Translations under genes and position numbers: made by a program
Shown: positions 31,618 through 41,795 of the stretch, one piece after another
Numbering within the stretch: position 1 is the first letter of the stretch
How the letters are laid out: the number at the start of each line of letters is the position of its first letter
DNA from: an uncultured Thalassolituus sp.
Lineage (GTDB): Bacteria; Pseudomonadota; Gammaproteobacteria; Pseudomonadales; Oceanobacteraceae
Direction of reading: 5' to 3'
NCBI GenBank assembly: GCA_913061435.1
Contig: CAJXUK010000007.1
Coordinates: forward strand, 35,604-99,603
Length of the DNA stretch: 64,000 nt
The notes under the pieces: model-generated
The model's input: only the letters and a program-made list of their open reading frames with translations
What the model was told of the DNA's origin: nothing
Database searches by the model: none

Positions 31618-32658
31618 ATGGCCAAGCGAAGCAGAACAAAGTTAAGTAAGACGGAACGCGAGAAAGCGCAGCAAGCTCAAACGGCACAAAAGCAAGAGCA
31701 GCTTGAGTCGGGGGTGGGTGTACAGCAAGACCACTTTACTGTGTTGTTGCACGAAACGGTTGATGGTTGTGTGGTTAATCCAGATGGATTTTATGTTGAT
31801 GGCACTTTTGGCCGTGGCGGTCACAGTGAGCAAATTTTAACTAAGTTATCCGAGCACGGGCGTTTGTTTGGTTTTGATAAAGATCCGCAAGCGATCGCTA
31901 CAGGCGAAGCGTTAGAGAAAAAAGATCCGCGTTTTACCATTATTAAAACCAGTTTTGCGGATTTACAACAGCAGTTGCAAGCTCGTGGTATCGATAAGAT
32001 TGATGGCTTGCTGCTGGATTTGGGCGTTTCATCACCGCAATTAGATGACGCCGAGCGTGGTTTCAGTTTTATGCGTGATGGGCCATTGGATATGAGAATG
32101 GATCCGACTTCTGGTGAAAGTGCCGAAGAGTGGATTGCGCGAGTAAGTGCAGATGAACTGGCGCGAGTAATGAAAGAATACGGTGAAGAGCGTTTTGCTA
32201 AACGCATGGCTAATGCGGTGGTACGAGAGCGTGAACTGCAGCGTATTAATCGTACGGTACAGTTGGCCGAGATTTTAAAAGAAGCTAACCCAGCTTGGGA
32301 AAAACACAAGCACCCAGCGACGCGCGCTTTTCAAGGGATTCGCATTCATTTAAATAATGAATTAACCGATTTAGAAAAGATTTTGGATCAATCGATTGAT
32401 GTTTTAAGGGTAGGAGGGCGCTTGGCGGTAATCAGTTTCCATTCCCTTGAAGATCGAATTGTTAAGCGCTTTATCCGTCGCCAAGAGCAAGGTCGCCCAA
32501 TTCCGCGAGGTTTGCCGGTGTTGGATAACGACTTAGGTAAAACAATGATCAAAATTGGCAAAGCGATAAAACCAAAAGCCAATGAGGTTGGCGGTAATGT
32601 TCGTGCTCGCAGTGCTGTATTGCGCATAGCTGAACGAATTGAAGGCGAGCGAGAGTAA
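31618..32658 (+). CDS. rsmH: 16S rRNA (cytosine(1402)-N4)-methyltransferase
   Basis: 346-aa SAM-dependent methyltransferase (formerly MraW). Motifs: [16 protein letters not shown]-binding [12 protein letters not shown] and [43 protein letters not shown], and the C-terminal [14 protein letters not shown]. It carries an N-terminal extension of about 38 residues rich in Lys, Gln and Glu before the usual start of homology. The next gene begins 3 bases after the stop. Confidence 0.97.
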   Translation: MAKRSRTKLSKTEREKAQQAQTAQKQEQLESGVGVQQDHFTVLLHETVDGCVVNPDGFYVDGTFGRGGHSEQILTKLSEHGRLFGFDKDPQAIATGEALEKKDPRFTIIKTSFADLQQQLQARGIDKIDGLLLDLGVSSPQLDDAERGFSFMRDGPLDMRMDPTSGESAEEWIARVSADELARVMKEYGEERFAKRMANAVVRERELQRINRTVQLAEILKEANPAWEKHKHPATRAFQGIRIHLNNELTDLEKILDQSIDVLRVGGRLAVISFHSLEDRIVKRFIRRQEQGRPIPRGLPVLDNDLGKTMIKIGKAIKPKANEVGGNVRARSAVLRIAERIEGERE

Positions 32659-32661
32659 TTG

Positions 32662-32955
32662 ATGGCGTTCAGTGCAAAGGTACTGCTTAAACACAAAAAC
32701 CTGTTAATTATTGCAGCATGGTTGTTGGTTATGGCATTAGCCACGCTGCAAGTAGCGGCAACACACTGGCATCGTGAGTTGGTGGCTAAGTGGCAAGTGT
32801 CTGAACGACAGCGGTTAACGTTAGAGCAAGATTATGGCCGGCTTTTGTTAGAAAAAAGTGCATTAACTGCCCATGGCCGAGTAGAGCGAATTGCGGTAGA
32901 TAAATTGAATATGATGAAACCTATCGATGTGCAGGTTATTCGCAGCAGTCGTTAG
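32662..32955 (+). CDS. ftsL: cell division protein FtsL
   Basis: 97-aa bitopic protein of the FtsQLB complex at the septum. It has a short cytoplasmic N-terminus, a membrane segment at about 13-32 (LLIIAAWLLVMALATLQVA), and then a periplasmic coiled coil with a leucine-zipper-like pattern ending RVERIAVDKLNMMKP. I use the ATG at 32662; an adjacent TTG at 32659 is in frame. Confidence 0.93.
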   Translation: MAFSAKVLLKHKNLLIIAAWLLVMALATLQVAATHWHRELVAKWQVSERQRLTLEQDYGRLLLEKSALTAHGRVERIAVDKLNMMKPIDVQVIRSSR

Positions 32956-33019
32956 CCAATAATCCATGGATGAGATTTTTATAATAATTATTAGCCTAAA
33001 CGGAATTGTTTAAGGATCT

Positions 33020-33061
33020 ATGAGAATGAAAACACGCAAAAACATGAAAGGCACACAATAA
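33020..33061 (+). CDS. 13-codon leader ORF before ftsI
   Basis: An ATG at 33020 follows an AAGGA Shine-Dalgarno sequence at 33012-33016, 3 bases upstream. It encodes a highly basic 13-residue peptide (MRMKTRKNMKGTQ) and stops in TAA one base before the GTG start of ftsI. The position suggests translational coupling that brings ribosomes to the weak ftsI start. The same residues could also be a vestige of an alternative ftsI start. No homology known. Confidence 0.4.
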   Translation: MRMKTRKNMKGTQ

Positions 33062-33062
33062 C

Positions 33063-34898
33063 GTGGCTAAGCCTGGCATTAAAAAAGCTGTTACTACAGC
33101 GAATACAGCATTAACAGATTACAGAATCCCGGTATGGCGCTTTGCGTTGGTACTGGGTTTTTTCGTATTGCTGGTTGTTATTGTTGCTGGGCGTATGGGG
33201 CATTTACATCTGGTAAAGCAGTCATTTTTAGTTGCTCAAGGCGAGCAACGCATGGTACGAGAAGAGTCCATTCCCGCTTTGCGTGGTGATATCAAAGATC
33301 GAAATGGTGAACCTCTTGCTGTTAGTTCTCCAGTAAAAAGTCTGTGGTTGAACCCTAAAGTATTTGATGCTGCTAATGCCACTACTTTAGCGGCTACCTT
33401 GGGTATTTCTCAGAAAAGATTGAGCCGTCGGCTTAATCGCAATCGCCATCAAGGCTTTATGTATGTTAAACGCCACCTTCCACCAGAAGAAGCAGATAAA
33501 GCTTTGGATCTAAAATTAAGTGGTTTGTATTCAGAAACAGAATATCGACGTTTTTATCCCGCCTCTGAAGTCACCGCTCACGTCGTGGGTATGACCAATA
33601 TTGATGGTAAAGGACAAGAAGGTTTGGAGCTGGCTTACGACGAATGGTTGCAAGGCTCGCCGGGTCAGCAGCGTGTGGTTAAAGATTTGCGTGGTAATGT
33701 TATTAAGCAATTAAATGTTTCAGCCATTGCCGAGTCGGGTAGTGATTTAACACTTACTTTAGATTTGCGTTTGCAGTATTTGGCCTATCGAGAATTAAAG
33801 GCGGTTGTTCATGCGCACAAAGCAAACTGGGGGAGCGCCGTATTAATGGATGCTCGTAATGGCGATATTTTAGCTTTAGTTAATCGTCCTTCTTACAACC
33901 CTAATAACCGCAGTACTTTAAATGCGAAAGAAATGCGCAACCGTGCTTTAACCGACATGATTGAACCAGGTTCAACACTGAAAGCTTTTACTGTGGCTGC
34001 ATCGCTGAAAGAAGGTAAACACCAAGCTGATTCAGTAGTGAATACGTCTCCGGGTTTTATGCGTATTCGTCAAAAAACCATTCGCGATCATCGTGATTAC
34101 GGCCGCTTGGATTTAACCGGTATTATTCGTAAATCCAGCAACATTGGCGTAACTAAATTAGCCCATGAAATGGGAGCAGATTACTTATGGAATTTATTAC
34201 ACTCGGCCAAGTTAGGGCAAGCGACGGCTCTGGGTTTTCCCGGTGAAGCAGTAGGGTATTTACCCTATCCACAAAAGCTCGATAAGTTAGGGTTGGCGAC
34301 CTTGTCTTATGGCTATGGTTTATCAGTTACACCGCTGCAGCTGGCTCAGGCTTATACGGCTTTTGCCAACTCCGGTTGTGTACAAGAAGCACGTTTAATT
34401 ATGAACGATACACAAACAAGGTGCGAACAAATCATGCCCGCGTCGGTGGCCCATGATATGAGCAAGATGCTTGAAACAGTTACGCAAAAGGGCGGTACAG
34501 GGACCCGTGCAAAAGTGGAAGGCTATCGTGTTGGTGGTAAAACAGGCACCTCGCACAAGGTGGGCAAAGACGGCTATCAAGATTCAGAATATACGGCGAT
34601 TTTTGCAGGCATTGCACCTATCTCCGACCCTAGATTTGTTTTAGTTGTGGTGATCGATCAGCCACAAGGACAAGAATATTATGGCGGCGAAGTGGCTGCT
34701 CCTGTGTTTGGTCGCATTATGGAAGAAGCCTTGCGCACGTTAAAAATAGACCCAGATCAAAGCCAAGATTTTCACGTGGCTGAAGTTAATAACAGTGACT
34801 TTGTCGCCCCACATTCTCGTTCATTATCGTCACCTCTAACCCAAGCGAATAGAGTTAATAAAATGAATAAGGCAAATAACAGGGTGACGCAGCTATGA
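33063..34898 (+). CDS. ftsI: peptidoglycan transpeptidase FtsI (PBP3)
   Basis: 611-aa class B penicillin-binding protein that crosslinks septal peptidoglycan. It has one membrane segment (about 25-45, FALVLGFFVLLVVIVAG) followed by a periplasmic pedestal (RGDIKDRNGEPLAVS). The transpeptidase domain carries the active-site Ser in PGSTLKAFT (STLK), the KSSNIG (SSN) motif and KTGTSHK (KTGT). The start is GTG at 33063, one base after the leader ORF. It overlaps murE by 4 bases. Confidence 0.97.
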   Translation: MAKPGIKKAVTTANTALTDYRIPVWRFALVLGFFVLLVVIVAGRMGHLHLVKQSFLVAQGEQRMVREESIPALRGDIKDRNGEPLAVSSPVKSLWLNPKVFDAANATTLAATLGISQKRLSRRLNRNRHQGFMYVKRHLPPEEADKALDLKLSGLYSETEYRRFYPASEVTAHVVGMTNIDGKGQEGLELAYDEWLQGSPGQQRVVKDLRGNVIKQLNVSAIAESGSDLTLTLDLRLQYLAYRELKAVVHAHKANWGSAVLMDARNGDILALVNRPSYNPNNRSTLNAKEMRNRALTDMIEPGSTLKAFTVAASLKEGKHQADSVVNTSPGFMRIRQKTIRDHRDYGRLDLTGIIRKSSNIGVTKLAHEMGADYLWNLLHSAKLGQATALGFPGEAVGYLPYPQKLDKLGLATLSYGYGLSVTPLQLAQAYTAFANSGCVQEARLIMNDTQTRCEQIMPASVAHDMSKMLETVTQKGGTGTRAKVEGYRVGGKTGTSHKVGKDGYQDSEYTAIFAGIAPISDPRFVLVVVIDQPQGQEYYGGEVAAPVFGRIMEEALRTLKIDPDQSQDFHVAEVNNSDFVAPHSRSLSSPLTQANRVNKMNKANNRVTQL

Positions 34899-36454
34899 AC
34901 TTAATCGAATTATTAACACCGTTTATTTTAAATGCTCAGCCGACTATTCCTAACATCCAAATTGCTGGCTTAGTAACTGATAACCGTGATCTCGTTGTTG
35001 GTGATTGCTTTATTGCTTTGGCTGGTTTGTCGCAACATGGAAAAACATTTATTGATGATGCGATTGCCAAAGGTGCGTCGGCCATTTTACTCGATGGTGA
35101 GCATAATGAATCACTTGTGGTTGAAAAACAAAAAGCTGAAATTCATTATCAAGCGAACGTCCCCGTTATTGAAATTCAGAATCTAAAGACATTTATTAAT
35201 GCCTTGATAATTCATTTTTATCAACATCACGAAGCACATGCAGCTTCAGTTTTTGATATGCCATTATGGGGTGTTACCGGCACCAACGGTAAAAGCAGTA
35301 TTACTCGATTTGTGGCGCAAATGAGTACCGCATTACAACAGCCGTCGGGTTTGATGGGCACTTTAGGCTATGGCGTGTGGCCGGATATTTCGGCCAGTAA
35401 AAATACTACACCAGAGCTAGCAATATTGTTGCGCCAATTCAGTGCTATGCAGCGTGCCGGGGCACAGACAATTGCTATGGAAGTTTCAAGCCATGGCATA
35501 GAGCAAAATCGTATTCAGGGTTTAACTTTTTACGCTGCAGTATTCTCAAATCTAAGCCAAGACCATTTAGATTATCACGGCGATATGGAAAGTTATTTTG
35601 CAATCAAACGTGAATTATTTTTGGGTGAGCATTTACGTTACGCCATCATCAATATTGATGATGATTATGGTCAGCGCTTACTTGCAGACACTTCGATTAC
35701 AGCACAAAAAATCAGTTATGGTTTTAACCCAAACGCCGATATTCGCGTGCTTAAATCAACTAGCAGTACCACTACGATAGACGCGAGTATTACTACTCCT
35801 TGGGGCGATGCCGATTTTACTATTAATATGGTTGGCGATTTTAATCTTGCGAATGTGTTGGCTGCGATTGGTTTGCTGGCTGTGCAGAATGTTTTTGAGT
35901 TTCAGCACATTATTAATGCGGTTCAGGCAATTACACCGGCCCCTGGGCGTATGCAAACGTACAGCAAGACAAACTGCCCGACAGTGGTGGTTGATTTTGC
36001 TCATACACCCGATGCGCTAAGCAATGTGTTATCAACCTTGGTTAAACAAACTCAAGGCCGCTTAGGTGTTGTTTTTGGTTGCGGCGGTAATCGCGATACG
36101 AGCAAGCGTCCTTTGATGGCAGCAATTGCACAACAGTTTGCAGATTACGTGTGTTTAACCACTGACAACCCAAGACACGAAAATATTGAAAGCATCATTA
36201 TAGATATGCAAGCAGGCTTTACAGGCAATGTTGATAATGAAAATAATGCGATGATCTCGGTAGAACTTGATCGTCAGCAAGCGATTGTGCAAACCCTCAC
36301 TCATTTTAATCAACACGACATGGTTTTAGTCGCAGGTAAAGGGCATGAAGCCTATCAAGATATTAAAGGTGAAAAAATACCTTACAGCGACGAAGCGGTT
36401 TTATTAGCTCAAGGTTATCAAGATATACAAGCATTTAATAAGGAGGCCTTATGA
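34895..36454 (+). CDS. murE: UDP-MurNAc-L-Ala-D-Glu:meso-DAP ligase
   Basis: 519-aa Mur ligase adding the third peptide residue. It has the N-terminal domain with GLVTDNRDLVVGDCFIALAG, the ATP-binding GVTGTNGKSSITRF, and the carbamylated-Lys region in AAVFSNLSQDHLDYHGDMESYFAIKRELF. The C-terminal domain has VFGCGGNRDTSKRP and LTTDNPRHE; DNPR is the meso-diaminopimelate selectivity motif, so DAP is the substrate. Starts and ends overlap both neighbours by 4 bases. Confidence 0.97.
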   Translation: MNLIELLTPFILNAQPTIPNIQIAGLVTDNRDLVVGDCFIALAGLSQHGKTFIDDAIAKGASAILLDGEHNESLVVEKQKAEIHYQANVPVIEIQNLKTFINALIIHFYQHHEAHAASVFDMPLWGVTGTNGKSSITRFVAQMSTALQQPSGLMGTLGYGVWPDISASKNTTPELAILLRQFSAMQRAGAQTIAMEVSSHGIEQNRIQGLTFYAAVFSNLSQDHLDYHGDMESYFAIKRELFLGEHLRYAIINIDDDYGQRLLADTSITAQKISYGFNPNADIRVLKSTSSTTTIDASITTPWGDADFTINMVGDFNLANVLAAIGLLAVQNVFEFQHIINAVQAITPAPGRMQTYSKTNCPTVVVDFAHTPDALSNVLSTLVKQTQGRLGVVFGCGGNRDTSKRPLMAAIAQQFADYVCLTTDNPRHENIESIIIDMQAGFTGNVDNENNAMISVELDRQQAIVQTLTHFNQHDMVLVAGKGHEAYQDIKGEKIPYSDEAVLLAQGYQDIQAFNKEAL

Positions 36455-37908
36455 TGATGGCTTCTTTTACTTTAGCTGAATTGGCTAAGGCAATTTCGGC
36501 CACTGTGATTTCTAAAGTGGCCATTACCGAAATGGCCAAAATTGAGTCGAAAAATATTAATACCGATAGCCGCAATCTACGACCAGGGGATGTATTTTTG
36601 GCTCTGCGTGGCGATAATTTTGATGGTCATGATTATTTAACTCAAGCGCAGTCTATGGGTGCGATTGCCGCAGTTGTGGATAAGAAATACGAAGCGGCTG
36701 GTAATATTCCTACGGATTTTCCTTTGCTGGTGGTTGACGATACTTTATTTGCCTTGGGTAAAGCAGGGCAGTGGAACCGCAGTCAATTCAATGGGCCGCT
36801 TATTTCAATTACCGGTAGTGCAGGTAAAACATCGGTTAAATCTATGGCAGCGCATATGCTGCAGCTTGTTGGCGATTGCTGGTCAACGCCGGGCAATTTC
36901 AATAATCATGTGGGTGCGCCATTAACGCTGTTGGGTTTGTCTGCGCAGCATAAGGCGGCAGTAATAGAGTTGGGTGCTAGCGGCCCCGGCGAAATTGCTT
37001 ACACCTCGCAGTTCACCCAGCCAGACGTTGCCATTCTTACAAATGTCAGTGGTGCGCATCTTGAAGGCTTTGGTAGCATCGAAACCATTATGCAAACCAA
37101 AGGCGAAATCATAGATTCACTAGCGGCAGATGGCTGCGCCATTCTTAATGCCGACGATGTGTATTATGCCGACTGGGTGCTGCGCGCTGGTGAACGCAAA
37201 GTGTTAAGTTTTGCTGTGAATAACTTTGCCGATGTTATGGCACAAAATATTATTTGTAATGAATTTGGCTGTTCTTTCGATGTTATCTATCAGCAAAATC
37301 AATCCGCTTGTTACCCCTGCACAATTCCATTGCTAGGACAGCATAATGTGATGAACGCTCTGTCGGTTATCGCTGCTGGATTGGCATTAGGCCTAAAGTT
37401 GGAAGCAATCATCGAGCAACTTAAAACCATGCCAAGTGTTGACGGACGCTTGCAATGGGTGGACGGGGAAGGTGGTGTACGTATCATTAACGACTCCTAC
37501 AACGCCAGCCCTGCTTCCGTAAAAGCCGCTATCGATGTGTTGTCATTGTGGCAAGATAATACTTGGTTGGTATTGGGCGATATGGCTGAGTTAGGTAATG
37601 ACTCAGAAAGCATTCACCGAGAAATGGGTGAATACGCTCAGCAAAAAGGTATTGCTAATTTTGTTGCTACCGGTAATGGCTGTCGTCATGCAATTGCTGC
37701 TTTTAATCAGGCAGCAGGTTCTGATGCAAATATTACCGCGCAGTGGTTTGAGCAACAAGATTCATTATTAAATTATATAAATACTAATAAACAACCTGGC
37801 CAGATTTTTTTGGTTAAAGGTTCGCGCAGTGCAGCAATGGACAACATTGTCTCAGCTCTGTCGTTGAAACGTGTCGATCACGTTTCAAATTCTACTGGGG
37901 AACAATAA
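36451..37908 (+). CDS. murF: UDP-MurNAc-tripeptide:D-Ala-D-Ala ligase
   Basis: 485-aa Mur ligase that adds D-Ala-D-Ala. Motifs: [21 protein letters not shown]-binding [29 protein letters not shown], and the C-terminal [17 protein letters not shown] and LGDMAELG. Three consecutive ATG codons (36451, 36454, 36457) follow the Shine-Dalgarno AGGAGG at 36441-36446. The second has the best spacing, but the first gives the ATGA overlap with murE. Confidence 0.97.
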   Translation: MMMASFTLAELAKAISATVISKVAITEMAKIESKNINTDSRNLRPGDVFLALRGDNFDGHDYLTQAQSMGAIAAVVDKKYEAAGNIPTDFPLLVVDDTLFALGKAGQWNRSQFNGPLISITGSAGKTSVKSMAAHMLQLVGDCWSTPGNFNNHVGAPLTLLGLSAQHKAAVIELGASGPGEIAYTSQFTQPDVAILTNVSGAHLEGFGSIETIMQTKGEIIDSLAADGCAILNADDVYYADWVLRAGERKVLSFAVNNFADVMAQNIICNEFGCSFDVIYQQNQSACYPCTIPLLGQHNVMNALSVIAAGLALGLKLEAIIEQLKTMPSVDGRLQWVDGEGGVRIINDSYNASPASVKAAIDVLSLWQDNTWLVLGDMAELGNDSESIHREMGEYAQQKGIANFVATGNGCRHAIAAFNQAAGSDANITAQWFEQQDSLLNYINTNKQPGQIFLVKGSRSAAMDNIVSALSLKRVDHVSNSTGEQ

Positions 37909-37910
37909 CT

Positions 37911-38993
37911 ATGTTGTTATGGCTTGCAGAATACCTAACACAATTTCATTCAGGTTTTGCCGTGGTGCAATATCTGTCATTGCGTGCAATTTTTGCTGTG
38001 ATTACTGCGCTGACTGTGGCGTTATTTTTGGGCCCTAAAGTGATCCGTAAATTACGCGAATATCAAATAGGCCAATCAGTGCGTCAAGATGGTCCTAAAT
38101 CGCATTTAAGCAAAGCTGGCACTCCCACTATGGGGGGTGCGCTTATTTTATTATCCATCACCGTCACAACTTTGTTGTGGGGTAACTTAGAAAATAAATA
38201 TGTGTGGGCCACGCTGCTAGTTACCTTGGCGTTTGGAGCTATTGGTTGGGTGGATGATTACCGCAAAGTGGTGGAAAAAAACTCACGCGGATTACCCGGG
38301 CGTTGGAAGTATTTTTGGCAGTCGTTATTGGCCATAGTCGTGGCGGTGTATTTATTTATAACGGCTCCTAGCAGTGCAGAAACTTCATTAATTATTCCAT
38401 TTTTTAAAGATGTCATTATTGAATTAGGAATTTTTTATATTGTATTAAGTTACTTTGTCATCGTGGGTGCCAGTAACGCCGTTAATTTAACCGATGGCTT
38501 GGATGGCTTAGCCATTTTACCAACGGTAATGGTTGGTGCTGCTTTGGGTTTATGTGCGTATTTTGCGGGTAACGTTAATTACTCAGAATATTTATCCATT
38601 CCTTATGTCTTAGGCGCCGGTGAGCTGGTAGTTTTCAGTGGTGCTTTGGTCGGAGCCGGCGTTGGATTTTTGTGGTTTAACACTTACCCTGCACAGGTAT
38701 TTATGGGTGACGTAGGTTCGCTGGCACTTGGGGCCGCATTGGGAATGATGGCCGTGATCACTCGCCAAGAAATTATCTTTTTTATCATGGGCGGTATTTT
38801 TGTCGCCGAAACAATGTCGGTAATTTTACAAGTAGGCTCATTTAAATTAACCGGTAAACGCATTTTTCGCATGGCACCCTTGCATCATCATTACGAATTA
38901 AAAGGCTGGCCAGAACCACGGGTGATCGTGCGCTTTTGGATTATCACATTAATTTTAGTGTTGGCCGGTTTGGCAACATTAAAAATACGCTAA
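37911..38993 (+). CDS. mraY: phospho-MurNAc-pentapeptide transferase
   Basis: 360-aa polytopic inner-membrane enzyme making lipid I. It has ten hydrophobic segments. Motifs: [17 protein letters not shown], the Mg2+-binding [21 protein letters not shown], and [15 protein letters not shown] with the C-terminal [14 protein letters not shown]. The length is exactly that of E. coli MraY. It starts 2 bases after murF. Confidence 0.98.
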   Translation: MLLWLAEYLTQFHSGFAVVQYLSLRAIFAVITALTVALFLGPKVIRKLREYQIGQSVRQDGPKSHLSKAGTPTMGGALILLSITVTTLLWGNLENKYVWATLLVTLAFGAIGWVDDYRKVVEKNSRGLPGRWKYFWQSLLAIVVAVYLFITAPSSAETSLIIPFFKDVIIELGIFYIVLSYFVIVGASNAVNLTDGLDGLAILPTVMVGAALGLCAYFAGNVNYSEYLSIPYVLGAGELVVFSGALVGAGVGFLWFNTYPAQVFMGDVGSLALGAALGMMAVITRQEIIFFIMGGIFVAETMSVILQVGSFKLTGKRIFRMAPLHHHYELKGWPEPRVIVRFWIITLILVLAGLATLKIR

Positions 38994-39022
38994 TTAAAGA
39001 ATGAACGAGATATAACTTAGCA

Positions 39023-40459
39023 ATGACCAACTTGATTACATCTGATCAAAAACGCTTAATTATCGGCATGGGCCAAACAGGGCTTTCGTGTGCGCGTTTT
39101 TTGACGGCTAAAGGAATGTCATTTGATCTTTGTGATACTCGTCAATCGTTACCTAATCAAAGTGCAATAGCGGCAGAGTTTTCTTCTAGCCAAATTTTTA
39201 ATGGTGATTTTACCGACACGCTTACTGGTGAATTCTTGTCTCAGTATCAAGAGTTGATTGTCAGCCCAGGCATTGCCATTGCAGAACCTGCTATAGCTTT
39301 TGCACAGCAACAGGGCAGTCGCGTGAGAGGTGATGTTGATCTGTTTGCGGAATATGTGAAAAAACCCATCATTGCAATCACCGGATCTAACGGCAAAAGC
39401 ACTGTCACTACTCTAGTGGGTGATATTTTAACAGCTGCAGGGCATAAGCCTGCGGTGTGTGGCAATATTGGCATACCCGTGTTGGATGTTTTATTACAAG
39501 ATGAAAATTACCACTGTTACGTTGTTGAGTTATCCAGCTTTCAATTAGAAACAACCCATAACTTATCCGCTGCCGTAGCATGTGTATTGAATTTAAGTGA
39601 AGACCACATGGATCGCTACTCATCGATGATGGCTTATCACCAAGCTAAACATCGTATTTTTAGCGGTTGTAAAAGTGTAGTGGTTAATCGAGAAGACCCA
39701 TTAACACAACCGCTCACAAGCTCTTCAATGCCTACGCGCAGTTTTGGTTTAACAATGGCCGATAATCCGGTTGCGGCTAAGCATCAGTATGCGATCAGTG
39801 CTGATAATTATTTGGTTTTTCAGCAAGATAAAATCTTGCCAGTCGAACAATTAAAAATTAAAGGCCGTCATAATCACTTAAACGCCTTAGCCGCAATTGC
39901 TTTGGTTGAGTCACTGCCAACAGACTTTAAAGTTAGCGAGCGTCAACTCCAGCAAGCACTAACTCAATTTGCGGGTTTGCCCCATCGTTGTGCTTGGGTT
40001 GCTGAGCAAAAAGGAGTGAATTACTTTAACGATTCTAAAGGTACCAATGTTGGTTCTACTTTAGCGGCAATTAATGGTTTGGCAGGTGACGACAAAAAAA
40101 TAATTTTAATTGCCGGTGGCGTGGGTAAAGATCAAGATTTTACCGCACTTGCTAAAGTGTGCCAGCAACAGGTTAAAAATGTGCAATTATTTGGTCGTGA
40201 TGCCAGCTCTATTGCCGCAACTTTTGCAGCAACTTTTGACAGCGAGTCTGCCCTAACTCATACATCAGAGTTGGCTGTTACAACAGAGCAGTCAGAAACT
40301 CTTGCACAAGCATTAGTAAACGCCAAAGCAGTTGCCGAGGCGGGGGATATTATTTTATTTTCACCGGCGTGTGCAAGCTTTGATCAGTTCAGCAATTATG
40401 TGCAACGGGGTGAGTTTTTTGAGCAGTTGGTAAAAGCAGGAGGTCAGCATGAATCCTAA
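39023..40459 (+). CDS. murD: UDP-MurNAc-L-Ala:D-Glu ligase
   Basis: 478-aa ligase adding D-glutamate. It has the Rossmann-like N-terminal IIGMGQTGLSCARFL, the ATP-binding AITGSNGKSTVTTLVGD, VVELSSFQLETTHNL, LNLSEDHMDRYSSMMAYHQAK for the carbamylated Lys, and the C-terminal FNDSKGTNVGSTLAAI with LIAGGVGKDQDF. It is slightly longer than the E. coli protein because of a Thr/Ser/Ala-rich loop near residues 395-420. It overlaps ftsW by 11 bases. Confidence 0.97.
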   Translation: MTNLITSDQKRLIIGMGQTGLSCARFLTAKGMSFDLCDTRQSLPNQSAIAAEFSSSQIFNGDFTDTLTGEFLSQYQELIVSPGIAIAEPAIAFAQQQGSRVRGDVDLFAEYVKKPIIAITGSNGKSTVTTLVGDILTAAGHKPAVCGNIGIPVLDVLLQDENYHCYVVELSSFQLETTHNLSAAVACVLNLSEDHMDRYSSMMAYHQAKHRIFSGCKSVVVNREDPLTQPLTSSSMPTRSFGLTMADNPVAAKHQYAISADNYLVFQQDKILPVEQLKIKGRHNHLNALAAIALVESLPTDFKVSERQLQQALTQFAGLPHRCAWVAEQKGVNYFNDSKGTNVGSTLAAINGLAGDDKKIILIAGGVGKDQDFTALAKVCQQQVKNVQLFGRDASSIAATFAATFDSESALTHTSELAVTTEQSETLAQALVNAKAVAEAGDIILFSPACASFDQFSNYVQRGEFFEQLVKAGGQHES

Positions 40460-41795
40460 ATCATCAGCAACTTCTGTTAGCCCAGTTAACACCACTAGCT
40501 GGTTAAGCAAGTTAAGCGTTAAAACGGTTATTAACCATATTACCCCGGTAAAAATGAACGCTCTTGTGTGGTCTTGGTTAGCGTTGTTGGCTTTAGGCTG
40601 GATCATGGTGATGTCAGCTTCTACGAGCATAGCTGAAATTTATACCGGCAATGCAGCTCACTTTTCCATTCGTCACAGTGTTTATATCGTACTGGGTATT
40701 ATCGCTGCCTTTTTAGTGAGCCAGATTCCTCTATCGTGGTGGCGTAAAACCGATGCGCTGTGGTTAATGGTTGGAATAGCCGGTTTGGTTGCGGTATTGA
40801 TCCCAGGTATAGGTCATGTAGTAAATGGCAGTGCGCGCTGGTTAAACTTGGGTTTTATAAAAATTCAACCGTCAGAAATTGTTAAGTTTACAGTCGTACT
40901 TTATATCTCTGGTTATCTTATTCGTCGGCAAGTGCAGGTGCAAAATCAATGGTGGGGTTTTATAAAGCCGCTAATGATTCTAGCTTTAATTGCAATACTG
41001 TTGTTGTTAGAACCTGACTTTGGCTCGGTTGTGGTGTTAATGGGCGCGGTGTTGGTTTTATTATTTTTAGGTGGCGTTAAAGCGGGTCAATTTTTCTTAT
41101 TGGCGCTCGCAACGTTATTGGTTGGCTACGTGATGATTACCGGAGAAGAATATCGTTTAGCGCGTTTAACGAATTTTTGGCATCCATTCCACCCCGATCA
41201 TGTATACGGTTCTGGCTATCAATTAGCGCAAGCATTAATTGCATTTGGCCGAGGTGAACTATGGGGTACGGGTTTGGGTGAAAGCGTACAAAAATTATTT
41301 TATTTACCAGAAGCACATACCGATTTTGTATTTGCAATTTGGTCAGAAGAAACCGGTTTAATCGGTGGTTTATTTGCTCTAGGTTTGCTGACTTTCTTTT
41401 TAGCCCAGTGCCTTATCATTGGTTGGCGCGCGCAACAAATTGGTCACTTATACGGTGGCTTTATTTGTTTTGGTATAGCGACCCTATTTGGCTTGCAGAT
41501 CATTATCAACTTGGGTGTGAATACCGGTTTATTACCAACCAAAGGCTTAACTCTACCGTTTTTTAGTTATGGCGGCAGTAGTTTAGTCATTTGCTGTGTA
41601 ATGGTGGCCTTAGTGTACCGAGTGAGTATTGAATTAGATGAAGCAATGGCTAAACCTAAAGCCAAAAAAACGCGAAAAAAATCGAGTAAGAAATCCTTGC
41701 TGCCAATCAATAAAGATAGCCACGAAGAAACCGAATACGTTACCGGTTTTGATGCCTACGTTGAAGAATTAAACGGTGGTCATCATGACAAATAA
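40449..41795 (+). CDS. ftsW: septal peptidoglycan glycosyltransferase FtsW
   Basis: 448-aa SEDS-family membrane protein that polymerises lipid II at the septum with FtsI. Ten membrane segments; motifs include GSARWLNLGFIKIQPSEIVK, LEPDFGSVVVL, the family segment GSGYQLAQALIAFGRGEL followed by GTGLGESVQK, FYLPEAHTDFVFAIWSEETG, and PFFSYGGSSL. It has an N-terminal extension of about 30 residues and a basic cytoplasmic tail (PKAKKTRKKSSKKS). Shine-Dalgarno AGGAGG at 40438-40443. Confidence 0.97.
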   Translation: MNPKSSATSVSPVNTTSWLSKLSVKTVINHITPVKMNALVWSWLALLALGWIMVMSASTSIAEIYTGNAAHFSIRHSVYIVLGIIAAFLVSQIPLSWWRKTDALWLMVGIAGLVAVLIPGIGHVVNGSARWLNLGFIKIQPSEIVKFTVVLYISGYLIRRQVQVQNQWWGFIKPLMILALIAILLLLEPDFGSVVVLMGAVLVLLFLGGVKAGQFFLLALATLLVGYVMITGEEYRLARLTNFWHPFHPDHVYGSGYQLAQALIAFGRGELWGTGLGESVQKLFYLPEAHTDFVFAIWSEETGLIGGLFALGLLTFFLAQCLIIGWRAQQIGHLYGGFICFGIATLFGLQIIINLGVNTGLLPTKGLTLPFFSYGGSSLVICCVMVALVYRVSIELDEAMAKPKAKKTRKKSSKKSLLPINKDSHEETEYVTGFDAYVEELNGGHHDK

